A stretch of DNA of 64,000 nt from Alphaproteobacteria bacterium HGW-Alphaproteobacteria-1. GTDB taxonomy: Bacteria > Pseudomonadota > Alphaproteobacteria > Rhodobacterales > Rhodobacteraceae. Position numbers and translations under genes: made by a program. The stretch is taken from NCBI GenBank assembly GCA_002842985.1, contig PHEQ01000010.1:62001-126000 (forward strand), given 5' to 3'. This document shows, piece after piece, positions 27,888 through 36,743 of this stretch; the stretch's first letter is position 1, and the number at the start of each line of letters is the position of its first letter. The notes beneath the pieces are model-generated. The model was given only the letters and a program-made list of their open reading frames with translations, did no database searches and was not told the origin of the DNA.

Positions 27888-28820
27888 ATGACTGCCAACG
27901 TCCTCTTTGCCGCAGGAGCGGAACAATGGGCCATTTACAGATCGCCTCTGCTCGACGCGCTCGACCGTCTCGGCGTCGCGGCCCGTGTTGCGACGGATTT
28001 TCCCGCCGATGAGGTGGATTACATCGTTTATGCGCCGGGCAGTGCGGTGCAGGATTTCACGCCTTTCACCCGCGCGCGCGCGGTGCTCAATCTCTGGGCC
28101 GGGGTGGAAAAGATCGTCGGCAACCCGACGCTGCGCCTTCCGCTGGCGCGAATGGTCGATCACGGTCTGACCCAAGGCATGGTGGAATATGTGACCGGCC
28201 ACGTGCTGCGACATCATCTCGGGATGGATGCCCATATCCTGCATCAGGACGGGGTGTGGCGGCCCGATGCCCCGCCGCTGGCCCGCGATCGCCGGGTAAG
28301 TGTGCTTGGTCTCGGCGCGCTTGGGGCGGCCTGCGCACAGATGCTTGTCACGCTCGGTTTTCCCGTCACCGGCTGGAGCCGCCGACCCAAGGAAATTGCC
28401 GGTCTGCGCTGTCTTACAGGCGAAGACGGGCTTGGTCAGACACTGGCAGAGGCAGATATTCTCGTGTTGTTGCTGCCGCTCACGCCCGAGACCGAGAAGC
28501 TGCTCGATGCTGCGCGCCTTGCGTTTTTGCCGCGTGGCGCGGTGATCGTGAACCCCGGTCGCGGCCCGCTCATCGACGATGACGCGCTTATTGCGGCGCT
28601 TGACAGCGGCGCGCTCGGTCATGCCACGCTTGACGTGTTCCGCGTCGAGCCCTTGCCGCCGGATCATCCCTTCTGGGGGCATCCGCGCGTGACGGTAACA
28701 CCTCATATTGCCTCCGAGACGCGCCCCGAATCGGCGGCCGAGGTCATCGCAGAGAACATCCGGCGCGGCGAAGCGGGCGAGGCGTTCCTGCATCTTGTGG
28801 ATCCCGACGCGGGCTATTGA
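27888..28820 (+). CDS. ghrA: Glyoxylate/hydroxypyruvate reductase A-like dehydrogenase
   Basis: A 310-residue D-isomer-specific 2-hydroxyacid dehydrogenase. The NAD(P)-binding fold carries VLGLGALGAACAQ (about 141-153), a catalytic Arg lies in NPGRGPLID, Glu in FRVEPLP and His in TPHIASET. GhrA reduces glyoxylate and hydroxypyruvate to glycolate and glycerate. It starts 3 bases after rodA, so it is likely expressed with the cell-shape operon, though no functional link is obvious. Confidence 0.87.
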   Translation: MTANVLFAAGAEQWAIYRSPLLDALDRLGVAARVATDFPADEVDYIVYAPGSAVQDFTPFTRARAVLNLWAGVEKIVGNPTLRLPLARMVDHGLTQGMVEYVTGHVLRHHLGMDAHILHQDGVWRPDAPPLARDRRVSVLGLGALGAACAQMLVTLGFPVTGWSRRPKEIAGLRCLTGEDGLGQTLAEADILVLLLPLTPETEKLLDAARLAFLPRGAVIVNPGRGPLIDDDALIAALDSGALGHATLDVFRVEPLPPDHPFWGHPRVTVTPHIASETRPESAAEVIAENIRRGEAGEAFLHLVDPDAGY

Positions 28821-28857
28821 GCGCCCGTCATCCGCGGGTTTGACGCGGCTCTCGTGT

Positions 28858-29643
28858 CTAGCGCAAGCGCGGTGGCCGCTTTGGGTCAGACCCCGGAGCC
28901 ACCGGGGCGGCAGCTGCTGTCGCGTTCGGCAGATCGAAGCGCAACCCACAGCCGGCCATCCGCGCCACCACCGGATCGTCCGCGCCGAAAAAGCCCACGT
29001 CGAGCGCCGCCGCCTCCAGCCCCGAGAAGGCCAGCACCTCCGAGACCGCCCGCGCCAGCGCGCCCTCCGATCCCGGTATGGCACCGACAAAGCCCAGCAA
29101 ATGCCCCTGCGCGCCGCCGTCGTAACGCGCGGCCACCAGCCAGGCGCCCTCGGCCAGACCCGCCATGCTTGCCAGCCGCGCGTCGAGCGCGCGCAGCAAT
29201 GCCTCGGGCAGCCCCTTGGGCACGCGGAATTCGACCGGGCGGGCGGCAACCTCCTCGGGCATCTCTGGCAGCATTTCCGCCAGCCAATCCACCGCCTCTG
29301 CCGGTAACAGGATCGCCGAGGGCGCGATCCCGAGGTTGAGGCCAAGCCCCACGCCACGCCCGGTCAGCATCCCCGCAAGCGCACGACCCGAGACCACGGC
29401 ATAGGGTGCGACTCCTTCGGCAAACGCCGCCAGCCGGGCCTCGCTGTCGAACGCCAGCACGCAGGGCGCGCCCTCCGGCTCGAATATCGCCGGGTCGATC
29501 CGGTCACCGTCTGCCTCGCGCGCCAGCAGCAAGCACAGCTCGCTGGCCGCCAGAACCTCGTAGAAATGCCATCGCGCACCCTCATCCTCGGGCGCGGCCA
29601 TCATCACCGCATGGGCCTTGTCAATCGGGGTCTCGTCCGCCAT
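28858..29643 (-). CDS. SseB-family protein
   Basis: A 261-residue soluble protein whose N-terminal half (about 10-120) matches the SseB domain, with WHFYEVLAASELCLLL and the FDSEARLAAFAE segment. The C-terminal ~100 residues resemble the SseB C-terminal domain. Function in most bacteria is unknown; enhanced-serine-sensitivity B was the founding phenotype. Its start overlaps the 3' end of the uracil-DNA glycosylase-like gene by 23 bases, so it ends a pncA-udg-sseB operon. Confidence 0.85.
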   Translation of the reverse strand: MADETPIDKAHAVMMAAPEDEGARWHFYEVLAASELCLLLAREADGDRIDPAIFEPEGAPCVLAFDSEARLAAFAEGVAPYAVVSGRALAGMLTGRGVGLGLNLGIAPSAILLPAEAVDWLAEMLPEMPEEVAARPVEFRVPKGLPEALLRALDARLASMAGLAEGAWLVAARYDGGAQGHLLGFVGAIPGSEGALARAVSEVLAFSGLEAAALDVGFFGADDPVVARMAGCGLRFDLPNATAAAAPVAPGSDPKRPPRLR

Positions 29644-30226
29644 CCAGCACCTGCCTCACCTCTGACCGCAGCACCGGGAGCACCTCGGCCTCGAACCACG
29701 GGTTTTTCCCGAGCCATGCGGTATTGCGCCAGGACGGGTGCGGCAAGGCGAAAATCCCCGGGCCGTGATCGCGCCAGCGCCGCACCGTCTCGGTCACGCC
29801 TGCCCTTGTTCCAAGGTGATAACGATGCGCATGGCCGCCCACCAGCACCGTCAGGCGCACGGCGCGCAGAAGCGCCATGATGCGGGCGTGCCATGTCCGA
29901 GCGCAGATTGGCGGCGGTGGCAGGTCCGCGCCCTTGTCATCATAACCCGGAAAGCAGAAGGCCATCGGCACGATGGCCACCCGCTTGCGGTCATAGAACT
30001 CCGCCGCGCTCAGCCCCAGCCAGTCGCGCAGCCGCGCGCCTGAGGGATCGTCAAAAGGCGTGCCGGAGTTGTGAACCCGAAGCCCCGGTGCCTGTCCTGC
30101 GATCAATATCCGCGCATCGGACCGGAACCAGACCACCGGGCTTGGGTCATGGGCGGTGGCGGTCGCTGCGAAGCGGTCGGCGCAGAGGCGGCAGGCACGG
30201 ATCTCGTCACCAAGGCCGTCAGTCAA
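29621..30226 (-). CDS. Uracil-DNA glycosylase family protein
   Basis: A 201-residue protein of the UDG superfamily. Motif 1 reads LIAGQAPGLRVHNSGTPFDDPSG and the late motif LPHPSWRNTAWL. N-terminal cysteines (CRLCADRF) resemble the iron-sulfur ligands of related UDGs. It probably removes uracil or other deaminated bases, but this subgroup is biochemically poorly known. The start is a TTG at 30226 that overlaps the pncA stop (TTGACTGA); the frame upstream is antisense-like and inside pncA, so the longer version is rejected. Confidence 0.8.
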   Translation of the reverse strand: MTDGLGDEIRACRLCADRFAATATAHDPSPVVWFRSDARILIAGQAPGLRVHNSGTPFDDPSGARLRDWLGLSAAEFYDRKRVAIVPMAFCFPGYDDKGADLPPPPICARTWHARIMALLRAVRLTVLVGGHAHRYHLGTRAGVTETVRRWRDHGPGIFALPHPSWRNTAWLGKNPWFEAEVLPVLRSEVRQVLDGGRDPD

Positions 30227-30815
30227 GCGCAACCCCCGCCGCGCGCATCGCCCTCTCTGCCGCGGCGAGCGAGCCGTCAAGGTCAATCGCGCGGGCAAGA
30301 TCGCGCCGCACGGTGACGGCATATCCCAGCCGCGCGGCATCGAGGGCCGAATAACAGACGCAGAAATCGAGCGCGAGACCGACAAGCGTCAGCGTCGTGA
30401 CACCGCGTTCCTTCAAGTAGCCGTGCAGTCCCGTGGGCGTGGTCCGGTCATTTTCGAAAAACGCGGAATAGCTGTCGATGCGGGGATTGCCGCCCTTCCT
30501 GATGACGATCTTCGCCCGGTCGATCGCGAGCGCGGGATGAAAGGCCGCACCCGCGCTGCCCTGCACGCAGTGATCCGGCCAGAGCACCTGCGTGCCGTAA
30601 TCCATCTCCACCGTCTCGAACGGGGCCTTGCCCGGATGCGCGGTGGCAAAGGAGGAATGGCCCTCGGGGTGCCAGTCCTGTGTCAGGACAACTTCGGTGA
30701 AATCCCGCATCAGGGCGTTGACGCCTGTCACGATCTCGTCACCCTGCGGCACGGCCAGCGCACCGCCGGGGCAGAAATCGGCCTGAATGTCGATCACGAG
30801 AAGTGCATGGGTCAT
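30219..30815 (-). CDS. pncA: Nicotinamidase
   Basis: A 198-residue cysteine hydrolase of the isochorismatase fold that converts nicotinamide to nicotinate in NAD salvage. The catalytic triad is visible: Asp in VIDIQADFCPG, Lys in VIRKGGNP and Cys in LALDFCVCYSA. The metal-site segment DWHPEGHSSF is also present. The ATG at 30815 is preferred over one at 30845 because the fold begins with THALLVIDIQ. It also hydrolyses pyrazinamide in other bacteria. Confidence 0.94.
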   Translation of the reverse strand: MTHALLVIDIQADFCPGGALAVPQGDEIVTGVNALMRDFTEVVLTQDWHPEGHSSFATAHPGKAPFETVEMDYGTQVLWPDHCVQGSAGAAFHPALAIDRAKIVIRKGGNPRIDSYSAFFENDRTTPTGLHGYLKERGVTTLTLVGLALDFCVCYSALDAARLGYAVTVRRDLARAIDLDGSLAAAERAMRAAGVALD

Positions 30816-30896
30816 GGCCCGCATGGCTAAGCGCTGCGCGCCCATGCGTCAATCCCGGCTCTTGCCGTGCGGGCGTGGCTTGCGTAAATCCGCGCC

Positions 30897-31811
30897 ATGT
30901 ATCGCATCGCTGCTCTCTATCACTTCACCCGTTTCGATGACCCCGCCGCCCTGCGCGCGCCGCTGCTTGCCCTGTGCGAGGGTGCGGGCGTGTGCGGCAC
31001 GCTCTTGCTGGCGCGCGAGGGGATCAACGGCACGATCGCGGGGCCGCAGGACGGTATCACCCGCGTGCTCGAGCATATCCGCGCGCTGCCGGGATGCGCG
31101 GCTCTCGACTGGAAGGAGAGCGCCAGCGAGACCGCCCCTTTCGGGCGCATGAAGGTCCGCCTAAAGCGCGAGATCGTCACCATGGGTGTGCCCGATGTGG
31201 ACCCGCGCGCCGGGGTAGGGCACTATGTCGCGCCCTCCGAGTGGAACGCGCTGATCGAAAGCCCCGATGTGGCGGTGATCGACACGCGCAACGCCTACGA
31301 AGTGGCCATCGGCACGTTTCGCGGCGCGGTTGATCCCGGCACCGACAGCTTTCGCGACTTTCCCGCCTGGTGGGCGGCCAACAAGGCGCGGTTCCACAAC
31401 AAGCGCGTGGCGATGTTCTGCACCGGCGGGATCCGCTGCGAGAAATCGACAAACTACCTGCTCGGACAGGGGATCGAAGAGGTCTTTCATCTCAAGGGCG
31501 GGATCCTGAAATACCTCGAGGAGGTGCCCGAGGCGGAAAGCCTCTGGCAAGGTGACTGTTTCGTGTTTGACGGTCGGGTGTCGGTCGGGCACGGGCTGCG
31601 CCGGGGCCCGCACCTGCTCTGCCATGCCTGCCGACGTCCCATCCTGCCCGGGGATCGCGCGCATCCGGATTACGAGGCGGGTGTTGCCTGTCATCACTGC
31701 GTCCATGAGACGACCGATGAGGACAAGGCCCGCTTCCGCGAGCGGCAGCGGCAGGTGGCATTGGCCGCCGAACGTGGAGAGCCCCATATCCGCTGGATGG
31801 CGGAGGGCTAA
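30897..31811 (+). CDS. trhO: tRNA uridine(34) hydroxylase TrhO
   Basis: A 304-residue rhodanese-domain protein (YceA family) that forms 5-hydroxyuridine at the wobble base of tRNA. The N-terminal acylphosphatase-like domain has LLLAREGINGTIAG. The rhodanese domain shows VIDTRNAYEVAIGTF and the active-site loop MFCTGGIRCEKST with its Cys. The C-terminal part holds CHAC and CHHC, likely zinc-binding. The divergent pncA start is 81 bases away. Confidence 0.94.
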   Translation: MYRIAALYHFTRFDDPAALRAPLLALCEGAGVCGTLLLAREGINGTIAGPQDGITRVLEHIRALPGCAALDWKESASETAPFGRMKVRLKREIVTMGVPDVDPRAGVGHYVAPSEWNALIESPDVAVIDTRNAYEVAIGTFRGAVDPGTDSFRDFPAWWAANKARFHNKRVAMFCTGGIRCEKSTNYLLGQGIEEVFHLKGGILKYLEEVPEAESLWQGDCFVFDGRVSVGHGLRRGPHLLCHACRRPILPGDRAHPDYEAGVACHHCVHETTDEDKARFRERQRQVALAAERGEPHIRWMAEG

Positions 31812-31817
31812 GCCCCC

Positions 31818-32102
31818 TCAGATCACTTCGAACAGCTTGTCGCGCGAGGTCTGGCCGCGCACCAGCACCAGCCGCGATTTCGCCAGCCCGAGCGCCTTGG
31901 CCAGCAGCGCCTGCACGGCGGCATTGGCCTTGCCATCCTCCGGCACCACGGTCACGTAGGCGCGCAACGTATCGCCCTCGACCACCAGTCGCGCGCGCGA
32001 TGCCCGGGGCGTCACCCGCACCGCGATGCGGGTTCCGGGCGCGACGAGGTTGGAGAGATCGGGAATATCCAAGGCCCGCCACCCTTCGAGGACTGCTGTC
32101 AC
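31818..32102 (-). CDS. DUF167 / YggU-family protein
   Basis: A 94-residue protein of the conserved DUF167 family (UPF0235), with RVTPRASRARL, then YVTVVPEDGKANAAVQALLAK and a basic LVRGQTSRDK end. The function is not established. The start appears to be GTG at 32102, since no ATG precedes the conserved region; a TTG at residue 11 is an alternative. It ends 6 bases from the trhO stop on the other strand. Confidence 0.85.
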   Translation of the reverse strand: MTAVLEGWRALDIPDLSNLVAPGTRIAVRVTPRASRARLVVEGDTLRAYVTVVPEDGKANAAVQALLAKALGLAKSRLVLVRGQTSRDKLFEVI

Positions 32103-32203
32103 TGCCTACAGCCCGGACTATACATCCGATAACGGCGCGCACCATCCAAAGCGAGCGAACCGCGACGAAAAGATGGCGTGGCGTGGCTTGGAAAGAGCAA
32201 GGG

Positions 32204-33268
32204 CTAGTCATTCTCGGCCCCGGCCTCATCGCGACGGATGAGGGCAATGTCTCCCGCCGCTTCAAGCCGGCGCACGGCGTTGACCACCTCGGTCTGCGCG
32301 GCCTCGGCGTCGCGCGGTCTCACGCGGTCACGCTCTGCGATTTCCTCGCGCAGGGCGTCGGCCATGCGTTTGGACATGTTTGCCAGCAGGAATTCGGCGA
32401 CCGGGGCCAGATCGTCGGCCTGCGCCCCCGCGAGCGCGGTGACGAGCGTGGCCTGATCCACCTCGCGCAGGACGCGCGGCACGTCGGTGGGTTTGATCCG
32501 CTCGGGCAAGTGAACGAAGGTAAAGATCGCGCGCCGCACCAGTGCCGCGAAATCCTGATCAGTCTCTTCCAGCCCCTCGAGCACCTCGTCGCGGATCGCC
32601 GCCGCCGAATAGTTCAGTATCGCGCCGACCCGGGCCACCGCGCCCTCGGCAAAGGCGGTCTCGGGCACGTCCTGCAACTGCGCGGCGAGCGCGAGGCCGA
32701 TCCGGTCCACCGCCTCGGGGCTGACCGAGCCGGTCTGCGAAATCGCATAGGTGATGCGGCGCGCCACCGGTCCCGGCAATAGCCCGAGCAACTCGGCCGC
32801 GCGCGCCACCTCGAGCTTTGAGAGAATCACCGCTGCGACCTCCGCGCTCTCTCCCTCGATCACAGGCACGAGCGACGCAAGCTCGGTGCGGCGCACAAGC
32901 TCCCATGGGTCGCCGTATTGGCGCACGCCCGCCTCCTTGCGCAGGCGTGCGGCGGTCTGCGCGCTGATCCGGCCATCAAGCGCCGAAATCGCGCCCGCCA
33001 CGCCGCGCGGAAAGGTGAGGCCCATTCCCTCAAGCTCGCGCGCGAATTCGGCGACGACCGCAGCCAGAGTGCCGCGATCGACATAGCGCATGGACCCCAT
33101 CTGCGTGGTCAACCGCGCCTGCAACCCCTCGGGCAGATCGGTCAGCGGCACCTCCGCCCCCTCGTTCAAGAGAAAGCGCACGATGATTGCGGCCTTTTGC
33201 GCGCGGGTAAGATGCGCCGCCCCCCCCTGCCGCGCCGGGGCTTCGATCCGTGCAGGTGGTGCGCCCAT
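32204..33268 (-). CDS. fliG: Flagellar motor switch protein FliG
   Basis: A 354-residue protein with the three FliG regions: N-terminal domain starting HLTRAQKAAIIVRFLLNEGAEV, a middle domain with SAEVAAVILSKLEV, and a C-terminal domain with VPRVLREVD, QADDLAPVAEFLLANMSKRMADALREE that includes the charged torque helix. FliG sits between the MS-ring and FliM in the rotor and contacts the stator. No other flagellar genes adjoin it. The C-terminal ~20 residues are acidic. Confidence 0.88.
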   Translation of the reverse strand: MGAPPARIEAPARQGGAAHLTRAQKAAIIVRFLLNEGAEVPLTDLPEGLQARLTTQMGSMRYVDRGTLAAVVAEFARELEGMGLTFPRGVAGAISALDGRISAQTAARLRKEAGVRQYGDPWELVRRTELASLVPVIEGESAEVAAVILSKLEVARAAELLGLLPGPVARRITYAISQTGSVSPEAVDRIGLALAAQLQDVPETAFAEGAVARVGAILNYSAAAIRDEVLEGLEETDQDFAALVRRAIFTFVHLPERIKPTDVPRVLREVDQATLVTALAGAQADDLAPVAEFLLANMSKRMADALREEIAERDRVRPRDAEAAQTEVVNAVRRLEAAGDIALIRRDEAGAEND

Positions 33269-33351
33269 GATGCCTTTGCCCTTGGTCCGAAGCCGACCTT
33301 AGACCAACATCCATGAACAAAGCCTTAAACCGGCCCCGGTTTCTTCTGGCC

Positions 33352-33392
33352 TCAAATATCCCGGGGGGGGGGTGGGGGGCTGGCCCCCCAAT
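33352..33392. repeat. Intergenic G-tract/hairpin element
   Basis: Between the fliG upstream region and the trxB stop lies CAAATATCCC followed by a long G run, a second G run, and a GGGGGG-CTGG-CCCCCC style hairpin. Elements of this type (a conserved CTCAAATATCCCGGGG lead into a G/C hairpin) recur in Rhodobacteraceae intergenic DNA as I recall, so it may be one copy of a dispersed repeat. It could act as a terminator for trxB, but no U-run is seen on that strand. Confidence 0.5.
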
Positions 33393-33394
33393 TC

Positions 33395-34339
33395 TCAGTT
33401 CTCTTGTTCGGCGAGCCATCGCTCGGCGTCGAGCGCGGCCATGCAGCCCATCCCGGCACTCGTGACGGCCTGGCGGTAGACGTGATCGGTCAGATCGCCC
33501 GCCGCAAAAAGCCCCGGCACCGAGGTGCGGGTGCTGCCCGGTGCCACCTTGACGTAGTCGCCGTGATGCATTTCGACCTTGCCTTTCACCAGTTCGCTGG
33601 CGGGGGCGTGGCCGATGGCGATGAACACGCCCTTGCAGGGGATTTCGGTGACCACGCCGGTCTCGACATGGCGCACGCGAACGCCCTCGACGCCCTTGGG
33701 ATTCTCGGTTCCCGTGACCTCGTCGAGCGTATGGAACCAGAGCGTTTCGATCTTCGGATTCTTGAACAGCCGGTCCTGGAGGATCTTCTCGGCGCGCAAT
33801 TCGTCGCGGCGGTGGATCAGCGTCACCTTAGAGGCGAAATTGGTCAGGAAGAGCGCCTCTTCCACCGCCGTGTTGCCGCCGCCGATGACGACAATCTCCT
33901 GCCCCCGATAGAAGAACCCGTCGCATGTCGCGCAGGCCGAAACGCCAAAGCCCTTGAATGCCTCCTCACTCTCCAGCCCCAGCCATTTGGCACGCGCGCC
34001 CGTTGCCAGGATCACCGCATCGGCGGTATAGGTCGCGCCGCTGTCGCCCTTTGCCACGAAGGGGCGGGCCGACACGTCGAGCTCGCTGATGATGTCGCCG
34101 ATAACCTCGCAGCCCATGGCCCGCGCATGGGCCTCCATCCGTACCATCAGGTCGGGGCCCTGCACCTCGGTATCGCCGGGCCAGTTCTCGACCTCGGTAG
34201 TGGTGGTGAGTTGCCCGCCCGGTTCGATCCCCTGCACGAGGAGGGGCGAGAGCATGGCGCGCGCGGCATAGACCCCGGCGGTGTAGCCGGCAGGGCCGGA
34301 GCCGATGATGAGGCAGCGGGTATGGCGGGTCTCGGACAT
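33395..34339 (-). CDS. trxB: Thioredoxin-disulfide reductase
   Basis: A 314-residue FAD/NADPH flavoenzyme that reduces thioredoxin. It shows the FAD fingerprint [15 protein letters not shown], the redox pair CATC (in [11 protein letters not shown]), the NADPH motif [13 protein letters not shown] with HRRDELRAE, and the final FAD motif [11 protein letters not shown]. The ATG at 34339 has a GGAAAGG-like ribosome site; the longer frame adds sequence unlike the family. The divergent lrp gene lies 168 bases upstream, a common arrangement in relatives. Confidence 0.95.
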   Translation of the reverse strand: MSETRHTRCLIIGSGPAGYTAGVYAARAMLSPLLVQGIEPGGQLTTTTEVENWPGDTEVQGPDLMVRMEAHARAMGCEVIGDIISELDVSARPFVAKGDSGATYTADAVILATGARAKWLGLESEEAFKGFGVSACATCDGFFYRGQEIVVIGGGNTAVEEALFLTNFASKVTLIHRRDELRAEKILQDRLFKNPKIETLWFHTLDEVTGTENPKGVEGVRVRHVETGVVTEIPCKGVFIAIGHAPASELVKGKVEMHHGDYVKVAPGSTRTSVPGLFAAGDLTDHVYRQAVTSAGMGCMAALDAERWLAEQEN

Positions 34340-34507
34340 GGGAAGCCTTTCCTTGGGCGGCATTTGGGGGCGAGATATAACGATGGCGCGGGCGGCATGT
34401 AACCCCCCGGTCGCAGCGGGCACCCTGGAAACTATGTTGCGCGTGCGCGAAACAATATTGCGCATTACTGCGCTCCTGCTATAACAACCGCGAAATCAGC
34501 AAGGGGG
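34340..34507. promoter_or_regulatory. Shared trxB/lrp promoter region with TTGCGC repeats
   Basis: The divergent spacer contains ATGTTGCGCG (about 34433-34442), AATATTGCGCA (about 34456-34466) and ACTGCGC further on. Similarly spaced half-sites near an lrp start are what an autoregulating Lrp/AsnC protein would bind. A TATAAC-like -10 (CTATAACA, near 34483) lies about 25 bases before the lrp start. Assignment is by pattern only. Confidence 0.4.
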
Positions 34508-34513
34508 ATGACG

Positions 34514-35014
34514 ATGGCGGGACCCCGTCTCGATCCGATCGACCGCAAGATCCTGGCCGAGTTGCAGGCCGATGGCCGGATGACCAATGTCGAACTGGCC
34601 CGGCGCGTCGGCATTTCCGCGCCGCCCTGTCTGCGGCGCGTGCGCGCGCTCGAGGAACAGGGGTTCATCCGGGGCTATCACGCCGATATCGACCCGCGCG
34701 AACTTGGCTTTGAGGTGCAGGTTTTCGCCATGGTGGGATTGCAGAGCCAGGCCGAGGCGGATCTCTCGGCTTTTGAGGCTCGCTGCCGGGCCTGGCCGTT
34801 GGTGCGCGAGTGTCACATGCTCAACGGCGAGGTGGATTTCATCCTCAAATGCGTGGCCCCGGACCTCTCGACCTTCCAGCGCTTCCTGACCGAAGAGTTG
34901 ACGGCGGCCGACAACGTGGCGAGCGTCAAGACATCGCTTGTCATTCGTGGGGCCAAGGACGAACCGGGCGTGCCCTTCGACATCCTCGAGGCGCGGCTCG
35001 ATCAACCCGCCTGA
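34514..35014 (+). CDS. Lrp/AsnC-family transcription regulator
   Basis: A 166-residue regulator with an N-terminal helix-turn-helix (LDPIDRKILAELQADGRMTNVEL, then RVGISAPPCLRRVRALEE) and a C-terminal RAM ligand-binding domain (about 65-150). Members sense amino acids or other small molecules and often control themselves and a divergent gene. I prefer the ATG at 34514 because the GGGGG site (34503-34507) abuts the ATG at 34508 but is well spaced from 34514. The divergent partner is trxB. Confidence 0.9.
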   Translation: MAGPRLDPIDRKILAELQADGRMTNVELARRVGISAPPCLRRVRALEEQGFIRGYHADIDPRELGFEVQVFAMVGLQSQAEADLSAFEARCRAWPLVRECHMLNGEVDFILKCVAPDLSTFQRFLTEELTAADNVASVKTSLVIRGAKDEPGVPFDILEARLDQPA

Positions 35015-35023
35015 GCCGCGCGC

Positions 35024-35767
35024 TCAGACCAGATCGGCCAGTTCGGGGGCATCGAGCGGCAGGCGCATCTGTGCGAGCGGGCCAAAATCCTGAGGTGCGG
35101 CGATGTGGGGAAAGGCGCTCATCACCTGCCGGAGCGTGGCTGGATCAAGCGATCGCTCGAAACCCGCGCCGGGATGAAAACTCTCGGTCTCCATGCCGTT
35201 CACGGTGATCACGGCGTGCCGCCGCAAGGCGATGTGATAGAGCGTCACCGGCTGTCGTGGTGTTAGGCGAAACGCGGTCATCCCGTCGGCGAGGGCATGG
35301 GCCGGGGTGAGCACCCGCTCGGCCCCGATCCGCGCGCGCAGGCTGCGCGGGCGCGCCATCAGGCGTGCGCCGGGTCCCATCATCAGATCGGCAAAGGGCC
35401 GCCCGATCCCATAGGCATCCGCCATGATCCGGGTCAGGGGCGTGGGCGTGTCGCTCTCCGGGTGCAGGGTGGTGCTGCCGATCCAGAGCAGCGGCAGCGC
35501 GCCCTGACCCGCAGTGGAGACCGAATCGCCTGGCATAAGGTCCTCGATGGCGGTCGGCCCGCGCGGCGTTTCGATCAACGCGCCGCGCGCAAAGCCGCCA
35601 TGCGCCGCAGCGAGCAGGGGCAGCGCGGGCAAGGGGCGCTCGGTCTCGCTGATCGTGCCACCCAGATCGAGCCAGAGACAGCGGTAGCGGCGCGTCGGCA
35701 GGTCGTCGGAGCGCAGGGTCAAGGTGCGCGCAGAAGGCGCACCAAGGCGGGGTATCGTCATGCTCAT
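35024..35767 (-). CDS. Hint-domain protein lacking the autocatalytic residues
   Basis: A 247-residue protein with the Hint (hedgehog/intein) fold seen in many Rhodobacteraceae proteins: GALIETPRGPTAIEDLMPGDSVST at about 60-83, LPLLWIGSTTL, a middle segment, VLTPAHALAD, and VITVNGMETESFHPG near residue 200. The Cys that normally opens the domain (CFxxGT) is replaced (GGFARGA), and the usual SPxHR is GPGAR, so self-cleavage chemistry is unlikely. There is no signal peptide. The role is unknown; relatives are often secreted or calcium-binding repeat proteins. Confidence 0.8.
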   Translation of the reverse strand: MSMTIPRLGAPSARTLTLRSDDLPTRRYRCLWLDLGGTISETERPLPALPLLAAAHGGFARGALIETPRGPTAIEDLMPGDSVSTAGQGALPLLWIGSTTLHPESDTPTPLTRIMADAYGIGRPFADLMMGPGARLMARPRSLRARIGAERVLTPAHALADGMTAFRLTPRQPVTLYHIALRRHAVITVNGMETESFHPGAGFERSLDPATLRQVMSAFPHIAAPQDFGPLAQMRLPLDAPELADLV

Positions 35768-35967
35768 TCCCTCAATTCAGGCAGGCCGGTGCCGCAGCGC
35801 CCCCGCAGCCGCGATCATACGACAGAGTTCGATTTCCCCTTCTTGACGGGCGATCTGGGCAAATCTGGTCCCGTCCCGCAGAATTTCCGTGTCACTGTCT
35901 CCGCAGACCAATCAAAGCGGTGAAGAAATGCAGGATTGTCCGTCAGATGTCATGCATTGACGCCCTT

Positions 35968-35995
35968 GCAAAAAGCCGCCCCGAGAGGCGGCTTT
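35968..35995 (-). terminator. Rho-independent terminator of rpsD
   Basis: Read on the minus strand, a 9-base-pair stem (AAAGCCGCC with GGCGGCTTT), a 6-base loop and a run of five T. It lies about 30 bases after the rpsD stop. Apart from it, the 258 bases between the Hint gene and rpsD hold nothing I recognise. Confidence 0.9.
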
Positions 35996-36025
35996 CGCAG
36001 GTCGCTGACCGAGGATCCCGCAGGA

Positions 36026-36646
36026 TCAGTTCTGTGCGTAATATTCGATGACGAGATTCGGTTCCATCATCACCGGGTAGGGCACATCCGAGAGGCCCGG
36101 CTGGCGCACGAAGGTGGCGACCATCTTGGAATGATCGACCTCGACATAGTCGGGCACGTCGCGTTCGGCCAGTTGCACGGCCTCGAGAAGCACCGCCATC
36201 TGTTTCGACTTGTCGCGCACCTCGATCACGTCGCCCTCTTTCACGCGGTAGGAGGGGATGTTGACCCGCTGACCGTTGACCGTGACATGGCCGTGGTTCA
36301 CGAACTGGCGCGCGGCGAACATGGTGGGCACGAACTTGGCACGATAGACCACGGCGTCGAGGCGGCGCTCCAACAGGCCCACCAGGTTTTCACCGGTATC
36401 GCCCTTGCGGCGCTCGGCCTCGGCAAAGATGCGACGGAACTGCTTTTCGGTCAGGTCGCCATAATAACCCTTGAGCTTCTGCTTGGCGCGAAGCTGAAGA
36501 CCGAAATCGGAAATCTTGGCCTTGCGGCGCTGGCCGTGCTGGCCGGGGCCATATTCCCGCTTGTTGACGGGCGATTTCGGGCGGCCCCAGATGTTCTCGC
36601 CCATGCGGCGGTCGATTTTATACTTGGCAGACGTGCGTTTGGTCAC
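36026..36646 (-). CDS. rpsD: 30S ribosomal protein S4
   Basis: A 206-residue primary rRNA-binding protein that nucleates assembly of the 30S body and serves in translational fidelity. Conserved segments are visible: [20 protein letters not shown] at the start, [12 protein letters not shown], the S4 RNA-binding domain with [25 protein letters not shown] and a basic C-terminus. As is common in alphaproteobacteria it stands alone rather than in the alpha operon, with its own promoter and terminator. Confidence 0.97.
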   Translation of the reverse strand: MTKRTSAKYKIDRRMGENIWGRPKSPVNKREYGPGQHGQRRKAKISDFGLQLRAKQKLKGYYGDLTEKQFRRIFAEAERRKGDTGENLVGLLERRLDAVVYRAKFVPTMFAARQFVNHGHVTVNGQRVNIPSYRVKEGDVIEVRDKSKQMAVLLEAVQLAERDVPDYVEVDHSKMVATFVRQPGLSDVPYPVMMEPNLVIEYYAQN

Positions 36647-36707
36647 GGCTGGTCTCCTTCTGAGTTGTCAAAAGGGCGTTGTCCTCTGGATTGCTCCCGA
36701 CAGGCAT

Positions 36708-36720
36708 CCCCTTGCGGGGG
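36708..36720 (-). promoter_or_regulatory. Hairpin in the rpsD leader
   Basis: On the minus strand, CCCC-CGCAA-GGGG forms a short stem with a GNRA-like GCAA loop in the 5' leader, about 60 bases before the rpsD start. It could stabilise the mRNA or take part in S4 autoregulation, which is known in other bacteria by different structures. Confidence 0.4.
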
Positions 36721-36743
36721 CCACCAACACCAATGAAGCCGCG

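Noticed and set aside
27171-29357. A 728-codon minus-strand frame across rodA, ghrA and sseB
   Set aside because: Low-complexity His/Arg-rich translation antisense to three recognised genes.
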